The notes: generated by a model from the letters alone, not told the origin. A stretch of 64,000 bases of DNA from Acerihabitans sp015654925 (GCF_047324175.1 NZ_CP178732.1:4836001-4900000), one strand, 5' to 3'. Positions 8,631-18,476 are shown, numbered from the stretch's first letter. A program made the numbers and translations.

Positions 8631-8936
8631 ATGAAATTACGTATCGTGTTCATGTTTATCGCCAGCGTGCTGCTGGCCGGTTGCAGCACGCTGGCCGGCA
8701 CCCCTGCCGCTCCGCCGCCGCCCACCGACCGGGCCCAGGAAATCAGCCGCAACCAGACCGGCTCCTTGACCCAACTCGGCCGGGTTAGCGTAAATGAGCG
8801 CGGCAGCCCGATGGACGCCGAACGGGCGATTATCGACCAGGCGAATGCCCGCCAGGCTAAGTATTACCAGATTATTATGTTGGCTGAAACCATTATGCCG
8901 GGAGTGTGGCGAGCAGAGGCGGTTTTATATCGTTGA
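8631..8936 (+). CDS. bsmA: BsmA (YjfO), biofilm/peroxide stress lipoprotein
   Basis: 101-residue predicted lipoprotein. A signal peptide ends in the lipobox LLAGC, so mature Cys is at about residue 19, and a Pro-rich linker follows. The rest matches the YhcN/BsmA domain (RVSVNERGSPMDAERAI; YYQIIMLAETIMPGVWRAEAVLYR). The ATG at 8631 is preferred over one 39 bp upstream because it gives a compact signal peptide. In E. coli bsmA affects biofilm formation and acid and peroxide tolerance. Confidence 0.82.
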   Translation: MKLRIVFMFIASVLLAGCSTLAGTPAAPPPPTDRAQEISRNQTGSLTQLGRVSVNERGSPMDAERAIIDQANARQAKYYQIIMLAETIMPGVWRAEAVLYR

Positions 8937-8983
8937 GGCGGCGATTCCACGCCGGTGGAATCGCCGCGCCGGGACTAACTAAG

Positions 8984-9721
8984 TCAGGCCGGCTGCCGCT
9001 GGCGTACCGCCTCGAACAGGCATACGCCCGCCGCTACTGAGACATTCAGCGACGACACGGAGCCCGCCATCGGGATGCTGATCAGCTCGTCGCAATGTTC
9101 GCGGGTCAGACGGCGCATGCCTTCGCCTTCGGCGCCCATTACCAGCGCCAGCGGGCCGGTCAGCTTGCTCTGGTAGAGGTGATGATCCGCTTCGCCGGCG
9201 GTGCCGACGATCCAGACATTATGTTCTTGCAACAACCGCAGGGTGCGGGCCAAATTGGTGACCCGGATTAGCGGTACGGTTTCCGCTGCGCCGCTGGCGA
9301 CTTTCTTTGCGATAGGGGTCAACTGCGCCGAACGATCGCGCGGCACGATAACCGCGTGGACGCCCGCCGCGTCGGCGCTGCGCAGGCAAGCCCCGAGGTT
9401 GTGGGGATCGGTGACCCCGTCGAGCACCAGCAGGAAAGGCGCGGCATGCTGTTCCAGCAAGGCCGCCAGGTCGTTCTCCTGCAGTTGGCGTCCCTCTTGT
9501 ATCCGCGCCACTATGCCCTGGTGAACCGCCCCTTCCGAGGTCTCATCCAGCCATTGGCGGTTCGCCACCTGGATAACGATGCCGGCGGCTTCCAGCTCGA
9601 CCACCACGTCATGCAAACGCCGATCGTCGCGGCCTTTGGCAATATAAACCTCTAGAATACGCTGCGGATCGCGGTCCAGTAATGCTTTGACGGCATGGAT
9701 GCCGTAAATGATTTCGCTCAT
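8984..9721 (-). CDS. rlmB: 23S rRNA (guanosine-2251-2'-O)-methyltransferase RlmB
   Basis: 245-residue SpoU-family enzyme. The N-terminal L30-like domain (IYGIHAVKALLDRDPQRI) is followed by a trefoil-knot SPOUT domain. Conserved motifs are LDGVTDPHNLGACLRSADAAG (about 98), VMGAEGEGMRRLT and IPMAGSVSSLNVSVAAG, which bind S-adenosylmethionine. It is 84 bp downstream of rnr and likely co-transcribed with it, as in E. coli. Confidence 0.97.
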   Translation of the reverse strand: MSEIIYGIHAVKALLDRDPQRILEVYIAKGRDDRRLHDVVVELEAAGIVIQVANRQWLDETSEGAVHQGIVARIQEGRQLQENDLAALLEQHAAPFLLVLDGVTDPHNLGACLRSADAAGVHAVIVPRDRSAQLTPIAKKVASGAAETVPLIRVTNLARTLRLLQEHNVWIVGTAGEADHHLYQSKLTGPLALVMGAEGEGMRRLTREHCDELISIPMAGSVSSLNVSVAAGVCLFEAVRQRQPA

Positions 9722-9805
9722 GTTTATCTTTTATCGCTATATGGGCCACGCTGGCCCATAGGTTATCGGTCGCGGATGATCTCCGGCGCTACTCTATCCC
9801 GGCCG

Positions 9806-12316
9806 CTATTGGCCCGGTTTACTTTCCGTACCGGTTTTTTTTCTGCTGCGCCGGGGTTTGCCGGTCGCGGCTTTTTTCGGGGCATTATCGGCGCCGGCAG
9901 CCGCATCGGTTGTCCTGGCTCCGGCCTTGGCCGGCGCTTTTTTGGCGCCGGCACCCTGGCCGTCTTGCTGGCGAAACGCGCTGTCCGGTTCAAAATTAGC
10001 CGGTTTTTTGCCCGAGCGCCGGCGCCGGGGTTTTCCGTCGCCATTGGCGCCGCCGGCATTAGCGCCCGCGCCGCGGGCCGCCTGCTGAGTCCGTCCCCGT
10101 TCGGTCTTGCCCGCGCCGCGCGGCTGGCGGCGGCTGGACACCAGGGAAAAGTCGATTTTACGCTCGTCCATATGCACCGCTTCGACTTTGATTTCCACCA
10201 CGTCGCCCAAACGATAGACGCGCCCGCCCGATTCGCCAATCAGGCGCTGGCCGATATTGTCATAACGGTAGTAGTCATTATCCAGGGTCGAAACATGGAC
10301 CAGCCCATCGATAAACAGATCGTTGAGGCGGACAAAAAAGCCAAAGCCGGTAACGCTGGCGATGATGCCGCTAAAGACTTCGCCGACGTGATCCTGCATG
10401 AAGTCGCATTTCAACCAATCCGCGACATCGCGGGTCGCTTCATCGGCCCGGCGCTCGCTCATGGAGCTTTGCTGGCCCAATTGCAGCATTTCCGCCATTT
10501 CGGCGTGCCAGCCGCCGGTAGGGGTGGAACGGCCGGTGGCCTCCCCTTCCTGCTTGGCCAGCAGATACTTGATGGCCCGATGCAGCGACAAATCCGGATA
10601 ACGGCGTATCGGCGAGGTGAAATGCGCATAAGCCTGTAAGGCCAAACCAAAATGGCCGCGGTTTTCCGGGTCATAGATGGCCTGTTTCATCGAGCGCAAC
10701 AGCATGGTTTGCAGCATCTCGTGATCCGGCCGGGCCGAGACGATGGTCATCATATCGGCATAATCCTTCGGCTCGGGTTTGATCCCGCCGCCCAGGGTCA
10801 GGCCCAATTCGCCCAGCACGGTGCGCAGGGCGGTGATGTGATCGTTGCTCGGACGATCGTGCACCCGGTACAGCGCCGGTTCGTTGTTTTTCTCCACGAA
10901 CCGCGCCGCGGCGATATTGGCCAGGATCATGCACTCTTCAATCAATTTATGCGCGTCGTTGCGTTTCACCGGTTCAATACGGTCGATGCGGCGTTCTGCG
11001 TTGAAAATGAACTTGGCTTCGTCGGTCTCAAAGGAAATGCCGCCGCGCTGAACCCTGGCCTGCTCAAGGGTTTGATACATTTCATGCAGCGTTTGCAGCC
11101 CCTTGACCAGCGGATGGTATTGCTCGCGCAGGTCGCGATCGCCCTGCAATATCTGCCACACCTTGTTATAGGTGAGACGGGCATGGGAATTCATGACCGC
11201 TTCGTAGAATTTATACGAAGAGAGCCGTCCCTGCGCCGAAATGGTCATTTCGCAAACCATGCACAGCCGGTCAACCTGCGGATTAAGCGAACACAGGCCG
11301 TTGGAGAGCACCTCCGGCAGCATCGGGATAACCTGCGACGGGAAATAAACCGACGTTCCGCGGCTGCGGGCCTCGTTATCCAGCGGCGTATTGGGACGTA
11401 CATAATAACTGACGTCGGCAATGGCCACCCACAGGCGCCAGCCGCCGCCGCGTTTCTTCTCGCAGCATACGGCATCATCGAAATCGCGCGCGTCTTCGCC
11501 GTCGATGGTCACCAGCGGCAGGCTTTTGAGATCCACCCGGCCGCGTTTTGCCGCTTCGGGCACTTCCTCTTTCAGGCTCGCCACCTGGCTTTCCACTTCC
11601 GGCGGCCAGGTATAAGGGATGTCGTGGGTGCGTACGGCAATATCCACCGCCATGCTGGTACCCATATTATCACCCAGCACTTCCACCACTTTACCGATGG
11701 CTTTGGTGCGGCGCGTCGGACGTTGGGTCAGTTCCACTACCACCACGAACCCCATGCGGGCGCCGCTGGTGGCTTCCGGCGGAATAAGGATATCGAAACT
11801 GAGCCGACTGTCGTCCGGCACCACAAAAGCACTGCCGGCATCGGTAAAGTAACGACCGACAATCTGACTGATTTTAGGAACCAGTACCCGAACAATTCGC
11901 GCTTCGCGCCGGCCTTTACGATCCGCGCCCATAGGCTGCGCCATCACCACATCGCCGTGGATGGCCATTTTCATTTGTTCGGCGGAGAGGTAAAAATCGT
12001 CCTTGCTGCCTTCAACCCGTAAAAAACCAAAGCCGTCGCGGTGGCCAATCACCGTGCCGCGCAGCAAATCCAAACGTTCCGGCAAGGCGTAACACTGCCT
12101 GCGGGTGAAAATCAACTGGCCGTCGCGCTCCATGGCGCGTAGCCGGCGACGCAGGCCTTCGACCTGGTCTTCACCGGTAATATCTAAATCCTGCGCCAGC
12201 TCTTCGCGGCTGACCGGGGTTTCCCGTTTAGCCAGGTGAGCCAGAATAAACTCCCGGCTGGGGATGGGAAATTCGTATTTCTCGGCCTCTCGTTCGAGAA
12301 AGGGATCTTGTGACAT
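9806..12316 (-). CDS. rnr: Ribonuclease R
   Basis: 836 residues; processive 3'-5' exoribonuclease able to degrade structured RNA. Domains in order: winged helix (about 1-80), cold-shock domains (GTVIGHRDGFGFLRVEG), RNB catalytic domain with the acidic cluster DGEDARDFDDAV (about 278-289), an S1 domain (VGEVFSGIIASVTGFGFFVRL, about 650-730), and a long basic Ala/Gly/Lys-rich tail to 836. It is slightly longer than E. coli RNase R (813), with the extra length in the tail. Confidence 0.97.
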   Translation of the reverse strand: MSQDPFLEREAEKYEFPIPSREFILAHLAKRETPVSREELAQDLDITGEDQVEGLRRRLRAMERDGQLIFTRRQCYALPERLDLLRGTVIGHRDGFGFLRVEGSKDDFYLSAEQMKMAIHGDVVMAQPMGADRKGRREARIVRVLVPKISQIVGRYFTDAGSAFVVPDDSRLSFDILIPPEATSGARMGFVVVVELTQRPTRRTKAIGKVVEVLGDNMGTSMAVDIAVRTHDIPYTWPPEVESQVASLKEEVPEAAKRGRVDLKSLPLVTIDGEDARDFDDAVCCEKKRGGGWRLWVAIADVSYYVRPNTPLDNEARSRGTSVYFPSQVIPMLPEVLSNGLCSLNPQVDRLCMVCEMTISAQGRLSSYKFYEAVMNSHARLTYNKVWQILQGDRDLREQYHPLVKGLQTLHEMYQTLEQARVQRGGISFETDEAKFIFNAERRIDRIEPVKRNDAHKLIEECMILANIAAARFVEKNNEPALYRVHDRPSNDHITALRTVLGELGLTLGGGIKPEPKDYADMMTIVSARPDHEMLQTMLLRSMKQAIYDPENRGHFGLALQAYAHFTSPIRRYPDLSLHRAIKYLLAKQEGEATGRSTPTGGWHAEMAEMLQLGQQSSMSERRADEATRDVADWLKCDFMQDHVGEVFSGIIASVTGFGFFVRLNDLFIDGLVHVSTLDNDYYRYDNIGQRLIGESGGRVYRLGDVVEIKVEAVHMDERKIDFSLVSSRRQPRGAGKTERGRTQQAARGAGANAGGANGDGKPRRRRSGKKPANFEPDSAFRQQDGQGAGAKKAPAKAGARTTDAAAGADNAPKKAATGKPRRSRKKTGTESKPGQ

Positions 12317-12784
12317 GCGCTACCTCCATTGCCTAAAACGGGTTGCTGTGCCGATGTCATTCAACAAGCAATAATGTGTAGCGCGGCGGATTCCCCGCCC
12401 TAAAATCTCACCATTATGGGTTATCGATGATAGGGGAAAAATGTCAAAGGCCCTGCTGCAACAGCTGTTCCCAACGGCAGGCAGGGTAATGTGACAACGC
12501 TCCGCTTTATATTCGCACTACATTAGACCAGCATTCATTGATCAGGGTGTAAGCCCTGTTGACCGCGCATCTGCACTCATAACATGTGGATATGATGGCA
12601 AAGCAGCGGATTACAGGAAAACAGATGTAATAAGAGTAACCTTTAGGAACCAAACAGGCTATAAAACTTGTCGTCGGCTGGTAAGGAGACTGGGGGTTCA
12701 GAAAGGATAACTCTTTGAAAATAAAAGACAAACCGGGCATTGCCCGGTTTGTTACATTTTTAGCGTTTTACGGCTTTGCGGCCG
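12317..12784. other. rnr-purA gap; position where nsrR lies in E. coli
   Basis: 468 bp between rnr and purA. In E. coli this interval contains nsrR, encoding the nitric-oxide-sensing Rrf2 repressor. Here no reading frame with the winged helix or the three NsrR cysteines is visible on either strand. The right end holds the purA terminator, and the rest should contain the rnr promoter. No other feature was recognised. Confidence 0.6.
12728..12752 (-). terminator. Intrinsic terminator after purA
   Basis: On the minus strand ACAAACCGGGC-AAT-GCCCGGTTTGT forms a perfect 11-bp stem followed by CTTTTATTTT. It lies about 30 bp past the purA stop codon. Confidence 0.85.
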
Positions 12785-14083
12785 TTATGCGTCAAAAGGG
12801 TCACGTAAAATCATGGTTTCAGTACGATCCGGGCCGGTAGAGATGATGTCGACCGGTACGCTGGTGACTTCCTCAACGCGGTGGATATAACGCTGCGCGG
12901 CATCGGGAAGCTTGTCGAACGCCTTCACGCCGAACGTGGATTCGCTCCAGCCCGGCAGGGTTTCGTACACGGGGACGATGCCTTCCCAGCCTTCGGCGGC
13001 CAAAGGCGTGGTTTTGACTTCACGGCCGTCGGGCATGCGATAGGCGATGCAAATTTTGACTTCCTTCAGACCGTCCAGCACGTCCAGCTTGGTCATGCAG
13101 AAACCGGAAAGGGAGTTGATTTGCACGGCGCGACGGACCGCAACCGCATCCAGCCAGCCGGTACGGCGGCGGCGGCCGGTGGTGGCGCCAAATTCGTTGC
13201 CCTTGATGGACAGGTACTCGCCTACGTCATCAAACAGCTCGGTAGGGAACGGACCGGCGCCGACCCGGGTGGAATAGGCTTTAACGATGCCCAGGACATA
13301 ATCTACATAACGCGGCCCGATACCGGAACCGGTGGCAACGCCGCCCGCGGTGGTGTTGGAAGAGGTTACATAGGGATAAGTGCCGTGGTCTATATCAAGC
13401 AAGGTGCCCTGCGCGCCTTCGAACATGATGAACTCGCCGTTTTTACGGGCGGTATCCAGCAGCTCGGACACATCCACCACCATGCCGGTGATGACATCGG
13501 CAATAGCCAGCACATCGTCAAGGATCGTCTGATAATCGACCGCTTCGACTTTATAATAATTCACCAACTGGAAATTATGATAGTCGACGATTTCTTTGAG
13601 TTTAACGGCGAAGGTTTCTTTATTAAAGAGATCGCCGACGCGCAGGCCGCGACGCGCGACTTTGTCTTCATACGCGGGGCCGATACCACGCCCGGTGGTG
13701 CCGATGGCTTTGTCGCCACGGGCCTTTTCACGCGCCATATCCAGGGCAACGTGATAGGAGAGGATCAGGGGGCAAGCTTCGGAAATCAATAAACGTTCGC
13801 GTACCGGAATGCCGCGTGCTTCGAGTTCGCCCATTTCTTTCATTAGCGCATCCGGTGCTAACACCACACCGTTGGCGATAATGCTGGTTACGTTTTTACG
13901 CAAAATACCAGAGGGGATCAAATGAAGTACGGTTTTTTCACCGTTGATAACTAAAGTATGACCGGCGTTGTGCCCGCCTTGATAGCGGACTACATATTTG
14001 GCCCGTTCGGTCAGCAGGTCCACGACCTTGCCTTTACCTTCGTCACCCCATTGGGTGCCCAGTACGACAACGTTCTTACCCAT
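12785..14083 (-). CDS. purA: Adenylosuccinate synthetase
   Basis: 432 residues (usual enteric length). It condenses IMP and aspartate with GTP to form adenylosuccinate, the first committed step to AMP. The N-terminal P-loop GTQWGDEGKGKVVDLL contains the catalytic Asp, and NAGHT contains the catalytic His41. Other signatures are GTTGRGIGPAYEDK and FEGAQGTLLDIDHGTYP. Translation starts at ATG 14083. Confidence 0.98.
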   Translation of the reverse strand: MGKNVVVLGTQWGDEGKGKVVDLLTERAKYVVRYQGGHNAGHTLVINGEKTVLHLIPSGILRKNVTSIIANGVVLAPDALMKEMGELEARGIPVRERLLISEACPLILSYHVALDMAREKARGDKAIGTTGRGIGPAYEDKVARRGLRVGDLFNKETFAVKLKEIVDYHNFQLVNYYKVEAVDYQTILDDVLAIADVITGMVVDVSELLDTARKNGEFIMFEGAQGTLLDIDHGTYPYVTSSNTTAGGVATGSGIGPRYVDYVLGIVKAYSTRVGAGPFPTELFDDVGEYLSIKGNEFGATTGRRRRTGWLDAVAVRRAVQINSLSGFCMTKLDVLDGLKEVKICIAYRMPDGREVKTTPLAAEGWEGIVPVYETLPGWSESTFGVKAFDKLPDAAQRYIHRVEEVTSVPVDIISTGPDRTETMILRDPFDA

Positions 14084-14183
14084 CTCTCAATTCACCAGGT
14101 TGCTTAAAAAAGGATTCTAACATCTCAGTCCGCTGCTTTCAGTAATTTTTAACCCCAGCCGCGACTGTTTTTTATCTGTGCGA

Positions 14184-14387
14184 TCATCCTCCCATTCTGC
14201 TGCGCAACATATAGTAGATTACACCGCCGGCCACCACTAAACCGCCGCCGAAACGCCGCAATAACTTATCGGGCAGCAGCGCCATGGTGCCGATCATTTT
14301 GCGCCAGACGGTAGGAAATAGCATGGGACCCAGGCCTTCAAGCACCAAAACCAGCCCGAGGGCCATCCAGATAGTAGGATTCATCAT
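14184..14387 (-). CDS. yjeT: YjeT, DUF2065 small membrane protein
   Basis: 67 residues with two hydrophobic helices (IWMALGLVLVLEGLGPMLF and GGLVVAGGVIYYML) around a conserved LLRRFGG turn. It belongs to DUF2065 and its function is unknown. It lies between hflC and purA, as in E. coli, but an intrinsic terminator stands between it and hflC. Confidence 0.85.
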   Translation of the reverse strand: MMNPTIWMALGLVLVLEGLGPMLFPTVWRKMIGTMALLPDKLLRRFGGGLVVAGGVIYYMLRSRMGG

Positions 14388-14391
14388 GACC

Positions 14392-14424
14392 TCTGAAAAA
14401 AAAGGCCCGCGTAAACGGGCCTTT
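14392..14424 (-). terminator. Intrinsic terminator after hflC
   Basis: On the minus strand AAAGGCCCG-TTTACG-CGGGCCTTT is followed by an uninterrupted T tract. It is placed 20 bp beyond the hflC stop and just upstream of yjeT. Confidence 0.85.
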
Positions 14425-14445
14425 GGCGAACAGATGCAAAACTAA

Positions 14446-15459
14446 TCAGGGACGCGCGGCCGGAATGGCTGCTGCCGGCGATTTCATAAAGCGGAAGAAA
14501 TCGCTGTCCGGACTGAGAACCATGATGTCGTTGTTGCTGCTAAAGCTGTTTTCATAGGCGCGCAGGCTGCGGATAAAAGCGAAGAACGCCGGATCCTGGC
14601 TAAACGCGTCGGCGAACAGCCTGGCGGTTTCGGCATCGGCTTCACCGCGCACGATCAGAGACGTACGCTCCGCCTCGGCCAGCGTACGGGTGACCTCGTA
14701 GTCCGCCGTCGCGCGCAGTTTTTCCGCCTCTTCCTGGCCTTGTGAACGGTGACGACGCGCTACCGCTTCACGTTCGGCCCGCATCCGCTGGAAAATGGCA
14801 TCGGAGACTTCGGCCGGCAGGCTGATTTGCTTGATGCGCACGTCCACCACTTCGATACCCAACGCCGCCATGCTGTTCGGGTTCACCGCCGGCTGTGCGC
14901 CTTTGGTTTCACGTTCTACCCGCGCAGCGGCCGACGCAATGGCATTATCCGCCGCGGTGATTTCCACATCGCCGTCGCCGGCGGTGCCGCTGTTAAGCGC
15001 TTCGCGCACGTCGGTCATCAGGCGGTTGCGCGAATCGGTGACGATTCCCCTGACGTCCAGGCGGCCCAGCTCGGAACGCAAACGGTCGCTGAATTTACGT
15101 TTCAGCAGCACTTCGGCCTGGGAGACATCGCCGCCGCCCGTGGCCAGATAGTACCGGCTGAAGTCGCTGATACGCCATTTGATATAAGAATCGACGATCA
15201 GATCTTTTTTCTCCATGGTCACAAAGCGGTCAGCCTGGTTTTCCATGGTTTGGATGCGCGCATCCAGCGATTTTACCGTCTCGATAAACGGAATCTTGAA
15301 GTGCAGGCCGGGCGAGAAAATTTCCGGTTTGTTTTCGCTGTCGCGCAATACTTTGCCAAAGCGCAGGACGATGCCGCGCTGGCCTTCCTGCACCACGAAC
15401 AGTGACGCATACAGCACCACCAGCACCACGACAACTATAAGGATTAAAGGCTTACGCAT
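14446..15459 (-). CDS. hflC: HflC, FtsH protease modulator (SPFH family)
   Basis: 337 residues. One N-terminal transmembrane helix (LILIVVVVLVVLYASLFVV) precedes a periplasmic SPFH/prohibitin domain beginning VQEGQRGIVLRFGKV. A charged coiled-coil region with EREAVARRHRSQGQEEAEKL follows. With HflK it forms the large cage around FtsH that restrains degradation of membrane proteins. It starts 2 bp after hflK ends. Confidence 0.97.
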   Translation of the reverse strand: MRKPLILIVVVVLVVLYASLFVVQEGQRGIVLRFGKVLRDSENKPEIFSPGLHFKIPFIETVKSLDARIQTMENQADRFVTMEKKDLIVDSYIKWRISDFSRYYLATGGGDVSQAEVLLKRKFSDRLRSELGRLDVRGIVTDSRNRLMTDVREALNSGTAGDGDVEITAADNAIASAAARVERETKGAQPAVNPNSMAALGIEVVDVRIKQISLPAEVSDAIFQRMRAEREAVARRHRSQGQEEAEKLRATADYEVTRTLAEAERTSLIVRGEADAETARLFADAFSQDPAFFAFIRSLRAYENSFSSNNDIMVLSPDSDFFRFMKSPAAAIPAARP

Positions 15460-15461
15460 GA

Positions 15462-16730
15462 TTAGTCTCTCCCTACGCGAGTGGTACTGTCACGCTGGGC
15501 ATTCGCTCGGCGCTGGTCCATGACGGAGCCGGAACTGCCGGCCTCGGATGAGCTTGATTCCGCCGTGGACGGGGGAACATTGGGCGCAGCGGGCAAGCGC
15601 AGCAGGGAATTGGCGCTGGTATCCTTGCGGGCGGTATCGGCCGCGGGCGGATTGCGCAACAATTGATCCAACGGCAAGACCATCAGGTTGTTGCCGCTCT
15701 TGTCGTTGACCAGGATTTTACGGGTATGGCTCAATAAACGCTCCATCGAGTCGATATAAAGACGTTCGCGGGTAATTTCCGGCGCGGCTTTATATTCCGG
15801 CAGCAGTTTGGCGAAACGCTGCACTTCACCCTGGGCTTCCAGCACGGTGCGGGTTCGGTAGGCGCGGCCTTCCTCCAGAATACGCTGCGCCTGGCCGTTG
15901 GCCCGCGGCTGGACTTCATTGGCATAGGCTTCGGCTTCGCGAATATATTGCTGCTCGTTTTCACGGGCGGCGATGGCATCGTCAAACGCGGCCTTTACTT
16001 CTTCCGGCGGCCGGGCGGCCTGGAAGTTCACGTCCAGCAGGGTGATGCCCATGTCGTAAGGCCGGATGGTTTCTTCCAGCACCCTTTGCGTATCGCTTCT
16101 GACCACGGTACGGCCTTCGGTGAGGATTTTATCCATGGTGTACTTGCCGATGACGCCGCGCAGCGCGCTGTCGGTGGCCTGACGCAGGCTGTCGTCCGCG
16201 TTGGTCACGCTAAACAGGTAGCGTTCGGGATCGGTGACCCGGTACTGTACGTTCATTTCGACCCGCACCACGTTTTCGTCGGCGGTCAGCATCACGCCGG
16301 CGGCCGCAAGTTCGCGCACCGACTCGACGTTGACGGGAATGACGTGATCGACAAAGGTGGGTTTCCAGTTCAGGCCCGGCTGCACCAGACGGTCGAACTT
16401 ACCAAAGCGGGTCACCACGCCGCGTTCGGCTTCCTTGATGGTATAAAAACCGCTGCCGGCCCAAATGACCACTACCGCAACCGCGGCAAGGCCGACGTAA
16501 CGGCCACTGCGGGTGGGGCCTTTGGCGCCGCCGGCAGTATCCGGGTTTTTATTGCCGCCGCCGAACCCGCCCAGCTTCTTGCCGAGTTTCCGGAAGATAT
16601 CGTCCAAATCGGGAGGTCCTTGTTCACGTCCGCCTTTATTATTATTTCCGCCAGAGTTGCCGCTATTATTATTGCTGCTTCCCCACGGGTCGCGGTCATG
16701 TCCGTTATTACCGGGCTGATTCCACGCCAT
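15462..16730 (-). CDS. hflK: HflK, FtsH protease modulator (SPFH family)
   Basis: 422 residues. The cytoplasmic N-terminus (1-75) is rich in Asn and Gly, with a PPDLDDIFRKLGKKLGG motif. One transmembrane helix follows (VGLAAVAVVVIWAGSGFYTI), then the SPFH domain (EAERGVVTRFGKFDRLVQPG), a coiled coil and a Ser/Pro-rich tail. Partner of HflC in the HflKC-FtsH supercomplex. It lies 57 bp after hflX in the conserved hfq-hflX-hflK-hflC order. Confidence 0.97.
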   Translation of the reverse strand: MAWNQPGNNGHDRDPWGSSNNNSGNSGGNNNKGGREQGPPDLDDIFRKLGKKLGGFGGGNKNPDTAGGAKGPTRSGRYVGLAAVAVVVIWAGSGFYTIKEAERGVVTRFGKFDRLVQPGLNWKPTFVDHVIPVNVESVRELAAAGVMLTADENVVRVEMNVQYRVTDPERYLFSVTNADDSLRQATDSALRGVIGKYTMDKILTEGRTVVRSDTQRVLEETIRPYDMGITLLDVNFQAARPPEEVKAAFDDAIAARENEQQYIREAEAYANEVQPRANGQAQRILEEGRAYRTRTVLEAQGEVQRFAKLLPEYKAAPEITRERLYIDSMERLLSHTRKILVNDKSGNNLMVLPLDQLLRNPPAADTARKDTSANSLLRLPAAPNVPPSTAESSSSEAGSSGSVMDQRRANAQRDSTTRVGRD

Positions 16731-16787
16731 GTTTTAGCTCCATTTTACTTAATTAGTATTCTTCAGGCTTTAATTCCCAAAGGACGG

Positions 16788-18068
16788 TCAGACAAGATAG
16801 TCCGCCAACTCATTTTCTTGCTTGCAAAGACGGCGCCAGTCGATGATGGGCAACCTGACGATCAGTCCCACGCTGCCGTCGTCTTCTATCCATTCTTTTT
16901 CAATTGCCTGAAGCTGGTAAAACCGGCTGCGTAAACGTCCGGCCTGCGGGGGCAAGCGCAACTCATGCTGAGCAATCTCGCCCGACAGACGCTCGGTCAA
17001 CGCCTGAAAAAGCAACGGAATTCCTTCACCGGTCTGGGCGGACAGCCATACCCGCACCGGTAAATTTTCCTCGTCGCGATCGATTCGCGCCACAAAATCA
17101 TCCAGCACATCGATTTTATTCATGACTAATAAAACCGGAATTTCATCCGCTTCGATTTCCGCCAGTACCGTATCCACCGCGGCGATGTTTTCCTGGCTGC
17201 GGTTATCCGACGCATCAACGATATGCATCAATAGCGTCGCTTCGCGCGTCTCTTGCAGCGTCGCTTTAAAAGCGGCGACCAGGTCATGGGGCAAATGGCG
17301 GATAAATCCCACCGTATCGGCCAGCACCGTATCGCCGACGTCCGCGACCTCGATACGCCTGAGGGTAGGATCAAGCGTGGCGAAGAGCTGATCGGCGACA
17401 TAGACCCCCGCCTCGGTCAGGCGGTTAAACAGCGTGGATTTGCCGGCGTTGGTGTAGCCCACCAGCGACACCGTGGGCACATCCGCGCGATTGCGGGCGC
17501 GGCGCCCCTGCTCGCGCTGTTTTTCCACCCGTTCCAGACGCGAAAGGATCAGGGTAATGCGATTGCGTAATAACCGGCGGTCGGTTTCGAGCTGGGTTTC
17601 ACCCGGCCCGCGCAACCCTATGCCGCCTTTTTGCCGTTCAAGGTGGGTCCATCCCCGCACCAGCCGCGTAGCGAGATGGCGCAACTGGGCCAGCTCCACC
17701 TGTAACTTACCCTCATGGGTACGTGCGCGCTGCGCGAAGATATCCAAAATCAGCCCGGTTCGATCAAGGACGCGACATTGACACAGGCTCTCAAGGTTTC
17801 GCTCCTGAGCCGGAGACAATGCGTGATCAAATAGTACGACAGACGCACCACTGGTTTTAACCGCCTCCGCGATCTCTTCAGCTTTTCCCTCGCCGACATA
17901 AAATTTGGGATGAGGTGCCTTGCGGCTCCCGGTAATGACGTGCAAAGCGTCCACCCCGGCGGAAGATACCAGCGATTCAAACTCCTGCAGATCTTCCATG
18001 TCTTTGTCTTGCGAGAAAAAAATATGAACCAGTATGGCCTGCTCACCGGTATCGTAACGGTCAAACAA
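16788..18068 (-). CDS. hflX: Ribosome-rescue GTPase HflX
   Basis: 426 residues; GTPase that binds the 50S subunit and splits stalled or heat-damaged ribosomes. The N-terminal HflX domain includes GEGKAEEIAEAV and LDRTGLILDIFAQRA, followed by the Gly-rich linker KGGIGLRGPGETQLETDRR. GTPase motifs: GYTNAGKSTLFN (G1), DTVGFIRHLPHDL (G3) and NKIDVL (G4). It lies between hfq and hflK. Confidence 0.97.
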   Translation of the reverse strand: MFDRYDTGEQAILVHIFFSQDKDMEDLQEFESLVSSAGVDALHVITGSRKAPHPKFYVGEGKAEEIAEAVKTSGASVVLFDHALSPAQERNLESLCQCRVLDRTGLILDIFAQRARTHEGKLQVELAQLRHLATRLVRGWTHLERQKGGIGLRGPGETQLETDRRLLRNRITLILSRLERVEKQREQGRRARNRADVPTVSLVGYTNAGKSTLFNRLTEAGVYVADQLFATLDPTLRRIEVADVGDTVLADTVGFIRHLPHDLVAAFKATLQETREATLLMHIVDASDNRSQENIAAVDTVLAEIEADEIPVLLVMNKIDVLDDFVARIDRDEENLPVRVWLSAQTGEGIPLLFQALTERLSGEIAQHELRLPPQAGRLRSRFYQLQAIEKEWIEDDGSVGLIVRLPIIDWRRLCKQENELADYLV

Positions 18069-18164
18069 GCGTACAACCTCTCAAACGGATAAACCGCAGT
18101 TGTAACGGGGCTTTAGCGCCAGCAACACGCTAAAGCGCCGCGATATGGTCAAGTAGGATACGCC

Positions 18165-18476
18165 TTATTCGACGTCATCGCTTTCCTGGGGCTGCTGAGG
18201 CGCCGCAGGATTGGTTCCATGATGGTAATTGCTGCTGCTTGCACCACTGGCCGGATTGTTGTTGTGATGCGACACCGCGCGCGATGGTACTACAGTAGAA
18301 ATGGCATGCTTATAAACCATCTGACTAACCGTGTTCTTCAACAAAATGACAAACTGGTCAAATGACTCAATCTGGCCCTGTAATTTGATACCATTCACCA
18401 AATAAATAGAAACCGGAACCCTTTCCCGACGCAATGCGTTCAAGAACGGATCTTGCAAAGATTGCCCCTTAGCCAT
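18165..18476 (-). CDS. hfq: RNA chaperone Hfq
   Basis: 103 residues. The first 65 are nearly identical to E. coli Hfq, with the Sm1 core QDPFLNALRRERVPVSIYL and the Sm2 motif YKHAIS. The disordered C-terminus is rich in Asn, His, Ser and Pro and ends in acidic residues (ESDDVE), the tip that helps RNA release. Hfq hexamers pair sRNAs with mRNAs. It is located between miaA and hflX as in all enterics. Confidence 0.98.
   Translation of the reverse strand: MAKGQSLQDPFLNALRRERVPVSIYLVNGIKLQGQIESFDQFVILLKNTVSQMVYKHAISTVVPSRAVSHHNNNPASGASSSNYHHGTNPAAPQQPQESDDVE

Noticed and set aside
10652..12022. 456-codon open frame opposite rnr
   Set aside because: Antisense of RNase R in GC-rich DNA; no ribosome-binding site or domain.
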